Assembly (NCBI RefSeq): GCF_000421165.1
Contig: NZ_ATWI01000008.1
Span: 620,001-684,000 of the forward strand
Direction of reading: 5' to 3'
DNA length: 64,000 bases
DNA from: Marinobacter daepoensis DSM 16072
GTDB taxonomy: Bacteria; Pseudomonadota; Gammaproteobacteria; Pseudomonadales; Oleiphilaceae
In this document: one piece after another, positions 9,212-17,110 of the stretch
Layout of the letters: every line of letters starts with the position of its first letter
Position numbering within the stretch: position 1 is the stretch's first letter
Notes under the pieces: generated by a model
The model's database searches: none
What the model was told of the DNA's origin: nothing
What the model saw: only the letters and a program-made list of their open reading frames with translations
Made by a program: the position numbers and the translations under genes

Positions 9212-11899
9212 ATGGGGCAATGCGTGAAATCCTTTAAAGACGGTTGTGCAGCCAACGACGAGTTTCAGACCGCCAACACTCCACTGCAGAGTGGAGAGCT
9301 GGTTCGGGATCTGATGGAACACCGGCTAAGAATTCCGGCGGTGCCAGAGGATCTCCTTGAAAGGCCTGAGCTGGACAGGGCCATCCTTCAGGCTCTGGAG
9401 CCCGGACATGTGCTACAGATAGAAGCGCCGGGAGGGTACGGAAAAACTCACGCTTTGGTCAGTGCTTTGGCCTCAGTCTCTGAGGCTGAGATTCGCTGGA
9501 TCTCGATAAACGCGGGGGATAATGCGCCATCGCGCTTTCTCTCCATTCTGGCAATGGCTCTGGGGCTGGGCGATGTCCTGACCCCAAACGGTGGTACGTT
9601 TGAAGACCATTTGGCCATGTTGCTGGTGGCCAGAGCGCGTCAGAACCGGCAGACGAAAGATATCCTGGTGCTGGATAACGTTCATTACCTGACAAACCCG
9701 GCGGTCAGCGGGTTACTGCATCAGTTAGTGACCCATTTGCCGGACGGGCTTTCCATTGCTTTGGCGTCACGGAGTTCACTTCCCTTTGAGAGCCACACGC
9801 TGGAACTGAATGGCCATTACACCCGCCTGTGTTCGGATGTGCTGGAGTTCTCCCGTTCTGAAACCTTCGATTTTTTTGCTCAGGCACGTTCCTCCAGCCT
9901 GATTACCAGTGTGGCCATTGACCACCTTTTTGGTCTGACAGAAGGGTGGCCTACGCCGTTGGCGCTTTACCGGAGGGAGCTCGTACAAGGGGGGGAGCGT
10001 CGGGCGCTGCATGAAACGCCCTCTGTTGAGCGGTTTCTGAAGGACAGCGTCATCGCAGCCCTTTCCCCAGCGCAAGTTAAATCGCTGCGGGCGATGTCTG
10101 AGCTGGATGGCTGTTCGGACGAACTGCTGCTCGCGATCGAGCCTTCGGTATCGGAATCCGGGATGTTGCCGTCCGAAGCCGCAGATCGGGGGTTACCCCT
10201 GAAGTCGGTTCCGGGGCGTGGGCGCTGGTATCGGTTGAATCCCCTGCTCCAGGTGTGGCTTCAGACTCCGGTTGTGGGGGGCTATTTTACCCGGATGCTA
10301 ATGGCCAGCCGCTGGTTTGAGCGAAGCCGCCAGTTTCCTGAAGCGTTAAAGTATGCGGTGTTGGCCGGCGACAGTGACGAGGTTGTTCGTATAGCCTCGG
10401 AAAGCACCGAAGCGCTTTTGCTGGGGCAGGATACCGCTTCTTTGCTGTCGCTTAGGAAAAATCTGCCGTCGGGCCTGCTCGAGCGTAGCGTAAGGTTAAG
10501 AATTGTCTACGGATGGGTGCACGCCATTGGCGGTCAATTTCGTCAGGCCAGGCAGCTTCTGGAAGGTTTTTCTGAACACGCGCTTCAGGAGCATGAGGCC
10601 CGTATTCATGCCCTGAAAGCTTTTATTCTGAGGGGGGAAGGGTTTGTTCAGCCCGCTTTGATGATGGCCGACAAAGCGCTTTCGTCGGGGCCCATGTCAA
10701 CCCAGGCACAGCTTGTTACCCAGATTGTGCGCTCCAGCTCTTTGTGCGCTGCGGGGTGCTTTTCGGAAGCCCGCGAAGCGAACCGGGTTGCGTCCAAACT
10801 TGCCCGGGAAGCGGGGGATTCCGGCTCTGAGGCTTTGGCTGTCTATGCTCATGCCCGTATTGAGCTGGGTAAGGGGGCGCTCCGTCACGCGGAGCAGCTC
10901 CTCCGAACCGGTCTGGATACGACAATGCAGGAACTTAGCCGCCCGGCCAGAATTGGCGAGACGCGTTTGCAGCTCAACCTTGTTCTGGTGCTCTGGCATC
11001 AGGGGCGTTGGACGGAAGCAGATCGTTTGCTGGTGAGTTGCGCCCGGCATGCTGAGCAAACCCGGGATCTGGGACTTTTGCTGGCGATGGCATTGCGGGT
11101 GCTGATGTGCCGGGCTCAAGGGCGGCTGGACGATGCATTTGTCTGGGTTGGGCGGGCTGAGCGCACCATGCACTCCTGGCAAGTGGACGAAAGCTTGTAT
11201 GTACCGGTGCTTGAAGCACTGAAGGCGAGTTGCTGGCTGGCGCAGGGGCAGCATGAAAGCGCCATGCAGGCGATTGCAAGGCTGGAGCCATATCGCAAGG
11301 TGGGGTGCGTGCCGGAGCTGTTTCCCATGATGCCGGGGCTGCTTGACTGTCTCCAGGTAAGGGCGGACATGGCAAATGGTGACCTGGTGCGGGCCCGGGA
11401 AAACCTTAATGCAATATCAGAAACCTTTGAAGGGACCACGCCCTGGGGATTGCAGCTGCACGCAGGTCTGCTCGACGCTGTGTTACAGGATACTGAAAAG
11501 GGCGTCTCGGCGGCTCGGAAAAAGCTGGAAACGGTGGTGGCCGAGGCGGCCCGGGAGCACTTCATCAGCCCGTTTGCAGAGCTGATGACAGAAGTGGGCC
11601 CCCTGATGGAAAAGTGTTATCGCCATCTGGATCGTAACGAATTTACCGAGGCCCTGGGAGCGCTGTTTGGTTGCGACACGGCAAGTATTGGCGGGGATTG
11701 TCTGGCTGAGCCCATCAGTGACCGGGAACACGGCGTTCTCAACCTGATTGCACAGGGGATGTCGAATCAGGAGATTGCGGACAAACTGCACATCTCTTTG
11801 CACACCGTCAAAACGCACGCCCGGCGCATTAACGCCAAACTGGACGTAAAATCCCGCACCCAGGCCATCGTTCGGGCCCGTGAGCTGGGGCTGCTCTGA
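9212..11899 (+). CDS. MalT-like LuxR-family transcriptional regulator
   Basis: A large (895-residue) regulator. A P-loop APGGYGKT at about 72-79 marks an AAA/STAND-type ATPase domain (LVLDNVHYL follows as the Walker B strand). The middle is helical and alanine/leucine rich, as in the TPR-like arm of MalT. The last 65 residues are a LuxR/GerE helix-turn-helix (SDREHGVLNLIAQGMSNQEI, then HTVKTHARRI). Such proteins are ATP-dependent activators triggered by a small inducer. It lies just after the DUF1302-DUF1329 operon and probably controls it (inference). The ATG at 9212 has a poor ribosome site; ATG at 9314 is the main alternative. Confidence 0.9.
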   Translation: MGQCVKSFKDGCAANDEFQTANTPLQSGELVRDLMEHRLRIPAVPEDLLERPELDRAILQALEPGHVLQIEAPGGYGKTHALVSALASVSEAEIRWISINAGDNAPSRFLSILAMALGLGDVLTPNGGTFEDHLAMLLVARARQNRQTKDILVLDNVHYLTNPAVSGLLHQLVTHLPDGLSIALASRSSLPFESHTLELNGHYTRLCSDVLEFSRSETFDFFAQARSSSLITSVAIDHLFGLTEGWPTPLALYRRELVQGGERRALHETPSVERFLKDSVIAALSPAQVKSLRAMSELDGCSDELLLAIEPSVSESGMLPSEAADRGLPLKSVPGRGRWYRLNPLLQVWLQTPVVGGYFTRMLMASRWFERSRQFPEALKYAVLAGDSDEVVRIASESTEALLLGQDTASLLSLRKNLPSGLLERSVRLRIVYGWVHAIGGQFRQARQLLEGFSEHALQEHEARIHALKAFILRGEGFVQPALMMADKALSSGPMSTQAQLVTQIVRSSSLCAAGCFSEAREANRVASKLAREAGDSGSEALAVYAHARIELGKGALRHAEQLLRTGLDTTMQELSRPARIGETRLQLNLVLVLWHQGRWTEADRLLVSCARHAEQTRDLGLLLAMALRVLMCRAQGRLDDAFVWVGRAERTMHSWQVDESLYVPVLEALKASCWLAQGQHESAMQAIARLEPYRKVGCVPELFPMMPGLLDCLQVRADMANGDLVRARENLNAISETFEGTTPWGLQLHAGLLDAVLQDTEKGVSAARKKLETVVAEAAREHFISPFAELMTEVGPLMEKCYRHLDRNEFTEALGALFGCDTASIGGDCLAEPISDREHGVLNLIAQGMSNQEIADKLHISLHTVKTHARRINAKLDVKSRTQAIVRARELGLL

Positions 11900-11930
11900 A
11901 CAGATCAGCCCCGGTTCTTGTCAGGAAGCC

Positions 11931-12830
11931 TCAGTTGTTGTTCTTGAGGATGGTCTCGATACGGGTGTCTTTCTCTGCCCAGAGTTCACTGACCCAACGT
12001 TGAAAATCGATTCTGACGTCGCGATTGTTTTCATAGTCCATGCCGAGGAATCGCTCCGGCACTTCACGGGTGCGAATATCGATAACGATTCTGCGCACCC
12101 GCCCGCATAAGTAATCCCAGATACCGGGGCGGCCACCAGGATAGACAATGGTAACGTCGAGCATGGTGTGGATCATTTCGCCCATGGCCCCAAATACAAA
12201 GGCGGTGCCACCGGCCCGGGGCTTCAGCAGGTGCTTGTAGGGTGAATTCTGGCGCTGATGCTTTTCGGGGGTGAAGCGCGTACCTTCCATAAAATTGAAA
12301 ATCGTCACGGGTGTATAACGGAATTTTTCGCAGGCCGCCTGTGTCGCTGCTATATCTTTACCTTTCAGTTCCGGTCGTTTGGCGATTTGCTCTTTGGTGT
12401 GCCGGTGCATAAAAGGGAAGTCCAGAGCCCACCAGGCCACTCCCAGTAACGGCACCCAGATCAGCTGTTTCTTCAGGAAGAATTTCAGGAGTGGAATACG
12501 GCTGTTCAGCACATACTGGATGGCCGGGATGTCTGCCCAGCTCTGGTGGTTACAGGTTACGAAGTACCAGTGCTTTTTGCTGAGCGTTTCGGCCCCCCGG
12601 ATGTCCCATTCGAGCCGGTGAAGGAGCTTCATCAGGGTGTTGTTGAAGCCGACCCAGTACCACGCGATGGTATTGAGCACCACGGTACAGGCTTTGCGAA
12701 AGGCCAGTACTGGAATGAGCAGTTTCAACAGGGCCACCAGGAGCAGCAATGGAAGGAACAGCAGGGTGTTCACCAGTATCAGCAGGACCGCCAGGAAGCC
12801 TTTTAGCGGCGCGGGCAAAAAATCTAACAT
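11931..12830 (-). CDS. Lysophospholipid acyltransferase (PlsC/YihG type)
   Basis: A 299-residue membrane acyltransferase that probably transfers an acyl chain to a lysophospholipid or lysophosphatidic acid at the inner membrane. A long hydrophobic N terminus (about residues 8-45) precedes motif I CNHQSWADI (His and Asp at 95 and 100) and the later EGTR motif (182-185), both diagnostic of the PlsC superfamily. YihG of E. coli is the closest type by layout. The ATG at 12830 is preferred to the earlier frame start at 12899, because it places the hydrophobic segment at the N terminus. It lies 31 bases after the Bax-like gene on the same strand. Confidence 0.9.
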   Translation of the reverse strand: MLDFLPAPLKGFLAVLLILVNTLLFLPLLLLVALLKLLIPVLAFRKACTVVLNTIAWYWVGFNNTLMKLLHRLEWDIRGAETLSKKHWYFVTCNHQSWADIPAIQYVLNSRIPLLKFFLKKQLIWVPLLGVAWWALDFPFMHRHTKEQIAKRPELKGKDIAATQAACEKFRYTPVTIFNFMEGTRFTPEKHQRQNSPYKHLLKPRAGGTAFVFGAMGEMIHTMLDVTIVYPGGRPGIWDYLCGRVRRIVIDIRTREVPERFLGMDYENNRDVRIDFQRWVSELWAEKDTRIETILKNNN

Positions 12831-12861
12831 GGAAACAATCTCGTTCTGTGAGGTTCGGGGT

Positions 12862-13794
12862 TTAGCCTTCAAACGGGCTGGTACGGCCGCTGGAGCCACC
12901 AGGCAGCAGCGCGGTGTCTGGTTTAGCGGAAGCGAGGCGCTCGAACTGGGCAGGGGTTCGGTCTCCTAACAATGTCCGGAATTCCTGATCATAGAAATCC
13001 AGGTTGTTGTATCGAATCATGGCCCGGATTTCTCTGATGTAGTCCTGGCCCCGCTCAGAATAACCCAGCAAGCCTTCTGCGAGCTCCCAGCCAGACAGAG
13101 GCTTATGGGCTTTCCGGTCAGCCAGCCGGATGTCCCGGACTGCCTGATAGGTTGGGTGCCGGTTCAGGTTCTGAATGTAAGAGCGAACGGAAAAGTAAGG
13201 TGACCTGAACTTTGCAACTTCGTGGTTGGCTCCCTCCAGCCGGCTTTGGGGAACCAGGCCGCAGCCTTTCGAAAAACACCACTGGCCAAACAGATTGTTG
13301 CCTTCGGTTGCGAACCGGGAGGTGCCCCAGGCGGATTCGTTGGCCGCCTGAGCAAGAATCAGTGAAGGGGGAATCACGTCCAGCCGTTTGTTGAGCAACG
13401 CAAATTGCTGCTGACTGCCGGGGCGGGCTTCAATGCGAAGTCTGTCCCCCTGACGCGCTAGCCAGTCCAGCTCGTCACTTGTCAGCTCCGCTTTGTCTGC
13501 CAGCGAGGCCAGATATTCCCGTTCGAGCAGGATACGGGAATTGGCCAGTACAATTCTGGGGTACAGGTAGGAAAAAAAAGACACTTTCTTTTCCGTTGAA
13601 TCCTGATAAGCAGTGAAGTCAGGAAGCCCATTGTAGGCCCATTCGGGGAGGGGGGGGAGCGAGGACAGGGTAACTTCTCCCTGTCCCTCTCCTGGCAAAT
13701 GGTTCTGACTGGCAGGCGGCGTGTACATGGCACCGGCTAAAGCAAATGCGAACAGCGGAACACACAACATGAGCGCCCGGTTAACTGCAGTCAT
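12862..13794 (-). CDS. Bax-like glucosaminidase-domain protein
   Basis: A 310-residue exported protein with an N-terminal hydrophobic signal/anchor (ALMLCVPLFAFALAGAM). The C-terminal half is a mannosyl-glycoprotein endo-beta-N-acetylglucosaminidase (lysozyme-like) domain: LAQAANESAWGTSRFA carries the catalytic glutamate, followed by NNLFGQWC and a fixed set of aromatics. This is the arrangement of E. coli Bax. A peptidoglycan-cleaving role in the periplasm is likely. It is probably transcribed from its own promoter in the 74-base gap upstream and shares a transcript with the acyltransferase. Confidence 0.88.
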   Translation of the reverse strand: MTAVNRALMLCVPLFAFALAGAMYTPPASQNHLPGEGQGEVTLSSLPPLPEWAYNGLPDFTAYQDSTEKKVSFFSYLYPRIVLANSRILLEREYLASLADKAELTSDELDWLARQGDRLRIEARPGSQQQFALLNKRLDVIPPSLILAQAANESAWGTSRFATEGNNLFGQWCFSKGCGLVPQSRLEGANHEVAKFRSPYFSVRSYIQNLNRHPTYQAVRDIRLADRKAHKPLSGWELAEGLLGYSERGQDYIREIRAMIRYNNLDFYDQEFRTLLGDRTPAQFERLASAKPDTALLPGGSSGRTSPFEG

Positions 13795-13824
13795 AAACCC
13801 CTCATTTCTATCGATATGGACCTA

Positions 13825-13830
13825 ATTATA
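13825..13830 (-). promoter_or_regulatory. Candidate -10 element for the Bax-like gene
   Basis: On the minus strand the sequence reads TATAAT, 31 bases before the start codon. No convincing -35 is seen at 16-18 bases. The flanks (13796-13803 and 13842-13850) are partly complementary C/G-rich arms that would place this box in a hairpin loop. Confidence 0.35.
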
Positions 13831-13868
13831 ACAGGTTATACGAGGGGGTTCGGTCTACAGGTTTGTAC

Positions 13869-16070
13869 TCAGTCTTTTGGTAAACGCGTTGCCATCAGCA
13901 AACCGGTGCGCAATTCGGTGCCACTATCCTGTTGGATGGTCAGAAATAGCTGGTCACCGTTGTTCGAGTAAATGCCATTGATATCGGGCCCGCCGCCATC
14001 GTTGTCTTCGATCAGGCCAGAGGAAGCTGTGAAGGAGAACGAAATATTCCATAGGGTGTTTTCTGGTGTATTGACGGTGTTGTCCATAATTCGGTGTTGC
14101 ACGGCAAATACCGAGCCGTCGTTCTCTGTTGGGGTACCCGCCATCAACGTTGCGGTGCCGTTTGAGATGGTGAGTGTGCCGTTGTCGATCTGATAGAGCG
14201 TATTCGCAGGGCCGGATAGCCCTGTGACCAGGCCTTGCACCCGATACCTTGCGTCCTGAGGCAGATCGTTACTGGTCTTGCGTGTGGCGATGGCGATACC
14301 GGTACCGAAAGAAGCGGTGTCTAGGTTGAATGCCAGCAGGGAGCTGTCCGGAGTTGATGCGCCAACCCCGAGATCGGGTTGGCCATACGCAGGCCCCTCA
14401 TTTGACTGGAACAGGTTCAGCCGTCCGATATAGTCTGTGCCATAACTGAGGTTCGAACGCCGGTTGCTGAGCTGCCAGACGCCGGGTGCAGGGCCTGGGG
14501 TCAGGGTGGGCTGAAGGCTGTTGTCTCTGCTCAGGGCCCAGTTTTCGAGCGCGGGGGCGTTGCCGGTCGTCCAGCTTCCGAACCCGGCGCCAAACGTGGG
14601 TGCGGCGTCACTATTGAGCTTTGCAGAGAAGTACGCCAGGTTGTATTCGCCGTTTTCAATCGCAGAGGAGTCAAACGCTTTGCTGCGTTGCAGATGCAAC
14701 TCAAAAGCACTCAGATAGTGATCCTCCAGCGTTTTCTGTCGCTTCAGTTTTCCTCCTTCATCCGCCAGCGCGATGGACTTGCCGGCCGTGAAATAGTTGC
14801 TCAGTACGCGGTCTGGCCCGCTTTGCTCATCAGCAGGCTCCGACGTGAATGCGTTGAGGTAATAGGGGTTCCTGGTCCAGCCATTGATCTCATTGTTGTT
14901 TCGATTGGTGATACTTTGATAAAACGCTCGTCCTGCCATCAGACGGGCTGGAGGGGCGGTTGTCAGTGTGGCGGCACCTGGAGCGCTGGAGTGACTGTTT
15001 CGCTCCCAGTGTTCTGCTCCACGGCTGTAAAAGGCCTGCTCAGGGACGCCGGAACCAGACGTGTCATGAAAGCCGTGGATGAGCGTTTCGCGATCATAGG
15101 GAATGTCTGTCGCCAAAGAGGTAATGTTGAGGCCAAAGGCGTCGAAGGAAGTCAGGGTCAGGGCAGGGTAGAGAAAGGCTGAATTGTCTGAGGTCAGTTT
15201 TTCCTCCCGGGCGATGCGTGTGCCCCATTGCCCGGCCCCGGCGATTCGGGATTCCCGGAAGGTTTGCCCCAGCTCCAGAGCAAAGAAAACGGAGTTGTAG
15301 TCTGCGGCACTGGCCCTGATCCGGTCTGACGAGGCCTGTCCCAGCAGGGCATAGTTCGCCATGTTTTCAACGTACCTGGCGAAATCCGCCCTGGTGGCAA
15401 GGGTTCCGGTTGCCTGGTCGATGCTGGCGTTCTCCGGGATGTCTATTTCGAAGTCATGAACCTGATCAGCCAGGGTTCCCCAGACATATTTGTTTATACA
15501 GGTGGGGTTATCCACGCAGGCCAAAACCGTCTGATAGTCGGTTTTGGAGTAGTAGCGCCAGAGGATTTCTGTCACCAGATAATGGGAAAACGGGTTCACC
15601 TTGATATCGCGATCCGCATCGGCGGCCAGCGCTGTCATGATATGGTTTCCGTAACGCGCTTCAATGACCACGTCCGGCCCTACAGGTATTCCGTCATCGA
15701 AAGTCAGGATGAAGTGGCCATCGGCCCCTTTTTCGGTGGAATAGCTGACATCTTCGAACTTCTGTTGGCTGGAATTGGTGTGATAAACACGGAGCTCATC
15801 CGGGATGACAATCCTCAGGTTTCGACGTGTGGCTTCGCCTTCTGGAGCCAGGAGGCCGGGAAGCTCCATGGTAAGTCGTGCCTGATTGGGTTTGAGCCCT
15901 CTGGCATTGCTGGAATCCCCGGTGCTGCCGGAGCTGAAGTCATCCAGAGCATTCTGTGTGCTTCCAAACCGATTGGGAATGTCCCTGACACTGTCGATCG
16001 CGCTATCACCACTGCCACAGGCGGTGAGGAGTAAAGAGGTGGTCAGGAGGGATGGGAGTGTCAGTCTCAT
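13869..16070 (-). CDS. Large lipoprotein of unknown function
   Basis: A 733-residue protein with a type II signal peptide; lipobox LLTACGSG puts the acylated cysteine at about residue 18, and Gly at +2 suggests outer-membrane sorting. After a serine/asparagine-rich linker there is a beta-rich domain (LTMELPGLLAPEG onward) and long stretches of mixed character. I do not recognise a catalytic motif or family. It lies on the same strand between yfaZ and the Bax-like gene with gaps of about 75-115 bases. It may be a surface or periplasmic protein. Confidence 0.8.
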   Translation of the reverse strand: MRLTLPSLLTTSLLLTACGSGDSAIDSVRDIPNRFGSTQNALDDFSSGSTGDSSNARGLKPNQARLTMELPGLLAPEGEATRRNLRIVIPDELRVYHTNSSQQKFEDVSYSTEKGADGHFILTFDDGIPVGPDVVIEARYGNHIMTALAADADRDIKVNPFSHYLVTEILWRYYSKTDYQTVLACVDNPTCINKYVWGTLADQVHDFEIDIPENASIDQATGTLATRADFARYVENMANYALLGQASSDRIRASAADYNSVFFALELGQTFRESRIAGAGQWGTRIAREEKLTSDNSAFLYPALTLTSFDAFGLNITSLATDIPYDRETLIHGFHDTSGSGVPEQAFYSRGAEHWERNSHSSAPGAATLTTAPPARLMAGRAFYQSITNRNNNEINGWTRNPYYLNAFTSEPADEQSGPDRVLSNYFTAGKSIALADEGGKLKRQKTLEDHYLSAFELHLQRSKAFDSSAIENGEYNLAYFSAKLNSDAAPTFGAGFGSWTTGNAPALENWALSRDNSLQPTLTPGPAPGVWQLSNRRSNLSYGTDYIGRLNLFQSNEGPAYGQPDLGVGASTPDSSLLAFNLDTASFGTGIAIATRKTSNDLPQDARYRVQGLVTGLSGPANTLYQIDNGTLTISNGTATLMAGTPTENDGSVFAVQHRIMDNTVNTPENTLWNISFSFTASSGLIEDNDGGGPDINGIYSNNGDQLFLTIQQDSGTELRTGLLMATRLPKD

Positions 16071-16146
16071 GCAGCGCAGTCCGGTTGCGAGTGTTCGGAC
16101 AGCCTAGCAATAAAAAACGGGGGAGGGCGTGAAGGGCAGCACGCTT

Positions 16147-16175
16147 CGGTTACCCGGCTTGTCGCCGGGTAACCG
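16147..16175 (-). terminator. Hairpin downstream of yfaZ
   Basis: A perfect 12-bp stem (16147-16158 with 16164-16175) with a five-base TTGTC loop lies 12 bases after the yfaZ stop. There is no T tract on either side, so termination is probable from position and stem strength, but the signal is not canonical. Confidence 0.55.
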
Positions 16176-16186
16176 GGGAATGGCGA

Positions 16187-16747
16187 TCAGAAGAAAATTT
16201 TGATACCGGCCATGACCCCTTCATCCAGATTCACATCGGGTGAACCAGCGAAGTCCAGCTCGGTGTTCAGGTAACGATAACCGGCAAAAACCTCAGCATT
16301 GCGGATAACCCGATAGCTACCACGTAATTCCAGGCTTGTCATGTCGTCTGAATCGCCGAATGACAGAATGCTGGGTGCGTAGTGGAGGCTGCCGCCAAAG
16401 GATAATCCCGGGACATCCGGAATGTTGATGGTGGCAAAGCCGCCAAGACCGATGGCGCCGCCGTCAACGTCGTCGTCTTCCCAGCCAATGCCCCGCATAC
16501 CGATACCAGCGGTGGTTGGCAGGTTACCCAGTGCGGTCCGGCCCTGAGCGTGGAAGTCCGCGTTGATAATGTGCCGGCTGCCTTCGTGGTAGGTGTATCC
16601 GGCACCCAGTTGCAGCTCATCCTGGCTGCCGAAGAAGTTGACCTGTCCCTTCACCGAATCGTTGGTCAGGCTCAGATCCAGATCGCTGGCGAGGACCGGT
16701 GTGGCGGCGAGAGAGAGTGCCAGTGCAGAGATGCGGGTAATCTTCAT
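16187..16747 (-). CDS. YfaZ family outer-membrane protein
   Basis: A 186-residue exported protein with a signal peptide (ISALALSLAATPVLA, cleavage near residue 20). The mature part is short amphipathic beta strands with regular glycine turns (YTYHEGSRHI, GIGMRGIGWEDDD) and a terminal GIKIFF, the terminal aromatic expected of a small barrel. This matches the YfaZ family, whose function is unknown. Well separated from yacG (140 bases), so probably monocistronic. Confidence 0.82.
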   Translation of the reverse strand: MKITRISALALSLAATPVLASDLDLSLTNDSVKGQVNFFGSQDELQLGAGYTYHEGSRHIINADFHAQGRTALGNLPTTAGIGMRGIGWEDDDVDGGAIGLGGFATINIPDVPGLSFGGSLHYAPSILSFGDSDDMTSLELRGSYRVIRNAEVFAGYRYLNTELDFAGSPDVNLDEGVMAGIKIFF

Positions 16748-16888
16748 GTGTACACCTTTATTGCTTTCGTTATGAGCGCATGACCGGCGGAACCGCCGGT
16801 ATGGGCACTAGTTTAACGCCAGACGATGGTAAACATCTGTCCCGGGCTTAACAACTTAAAAGCCTGTAAGTGGTTGGTAACCAAAACA

Positions 16889-17077
16889 TCAGTGGCGGGT
16901 CACTTCACCGCCCTGGTCGAGATCGTCGGGGGAAACGTTCTCGGCAGGAACCCGGTACTCTTCATTCGCCCAGGCACCGAGGTCTATCAGTTTGCAGCGT
17001 TCTGAGCAAAACGGCCGCCAGGAGTTGGCTTCATTCCATTCAACGGATTTTTTACAGGTTGGGCACTCTACATTCAT
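16889..17077 (-). CDS. yacG: DNA gyrase inhibitor YacG
   Basis: A 62-residue zinc-binding protein with the four-cysteine pattern CPTC...FCSERC and the conserved [15 protein letters not shown] block, followed by an acidic tail. YacG binds GyrB and inhibits gyrase in E. coli. In many gammaproteobacteria it sits with coaE and pilD; here those genes lie about 4.3 kb upstream on the same strand, separated by three other genes. Length is normal. Confidence 0.93.
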   Translation of the reverse strand: MNVECPTCKKSVEWNEANSWRPFCSERCKLIDLGAWANEEYRVPAENVSPDDLDQGGEVTRH

Positions 17078-17110
17078 AGATTCATTCCGGGCCAGTGTAT
17101 TGCGGCATCG

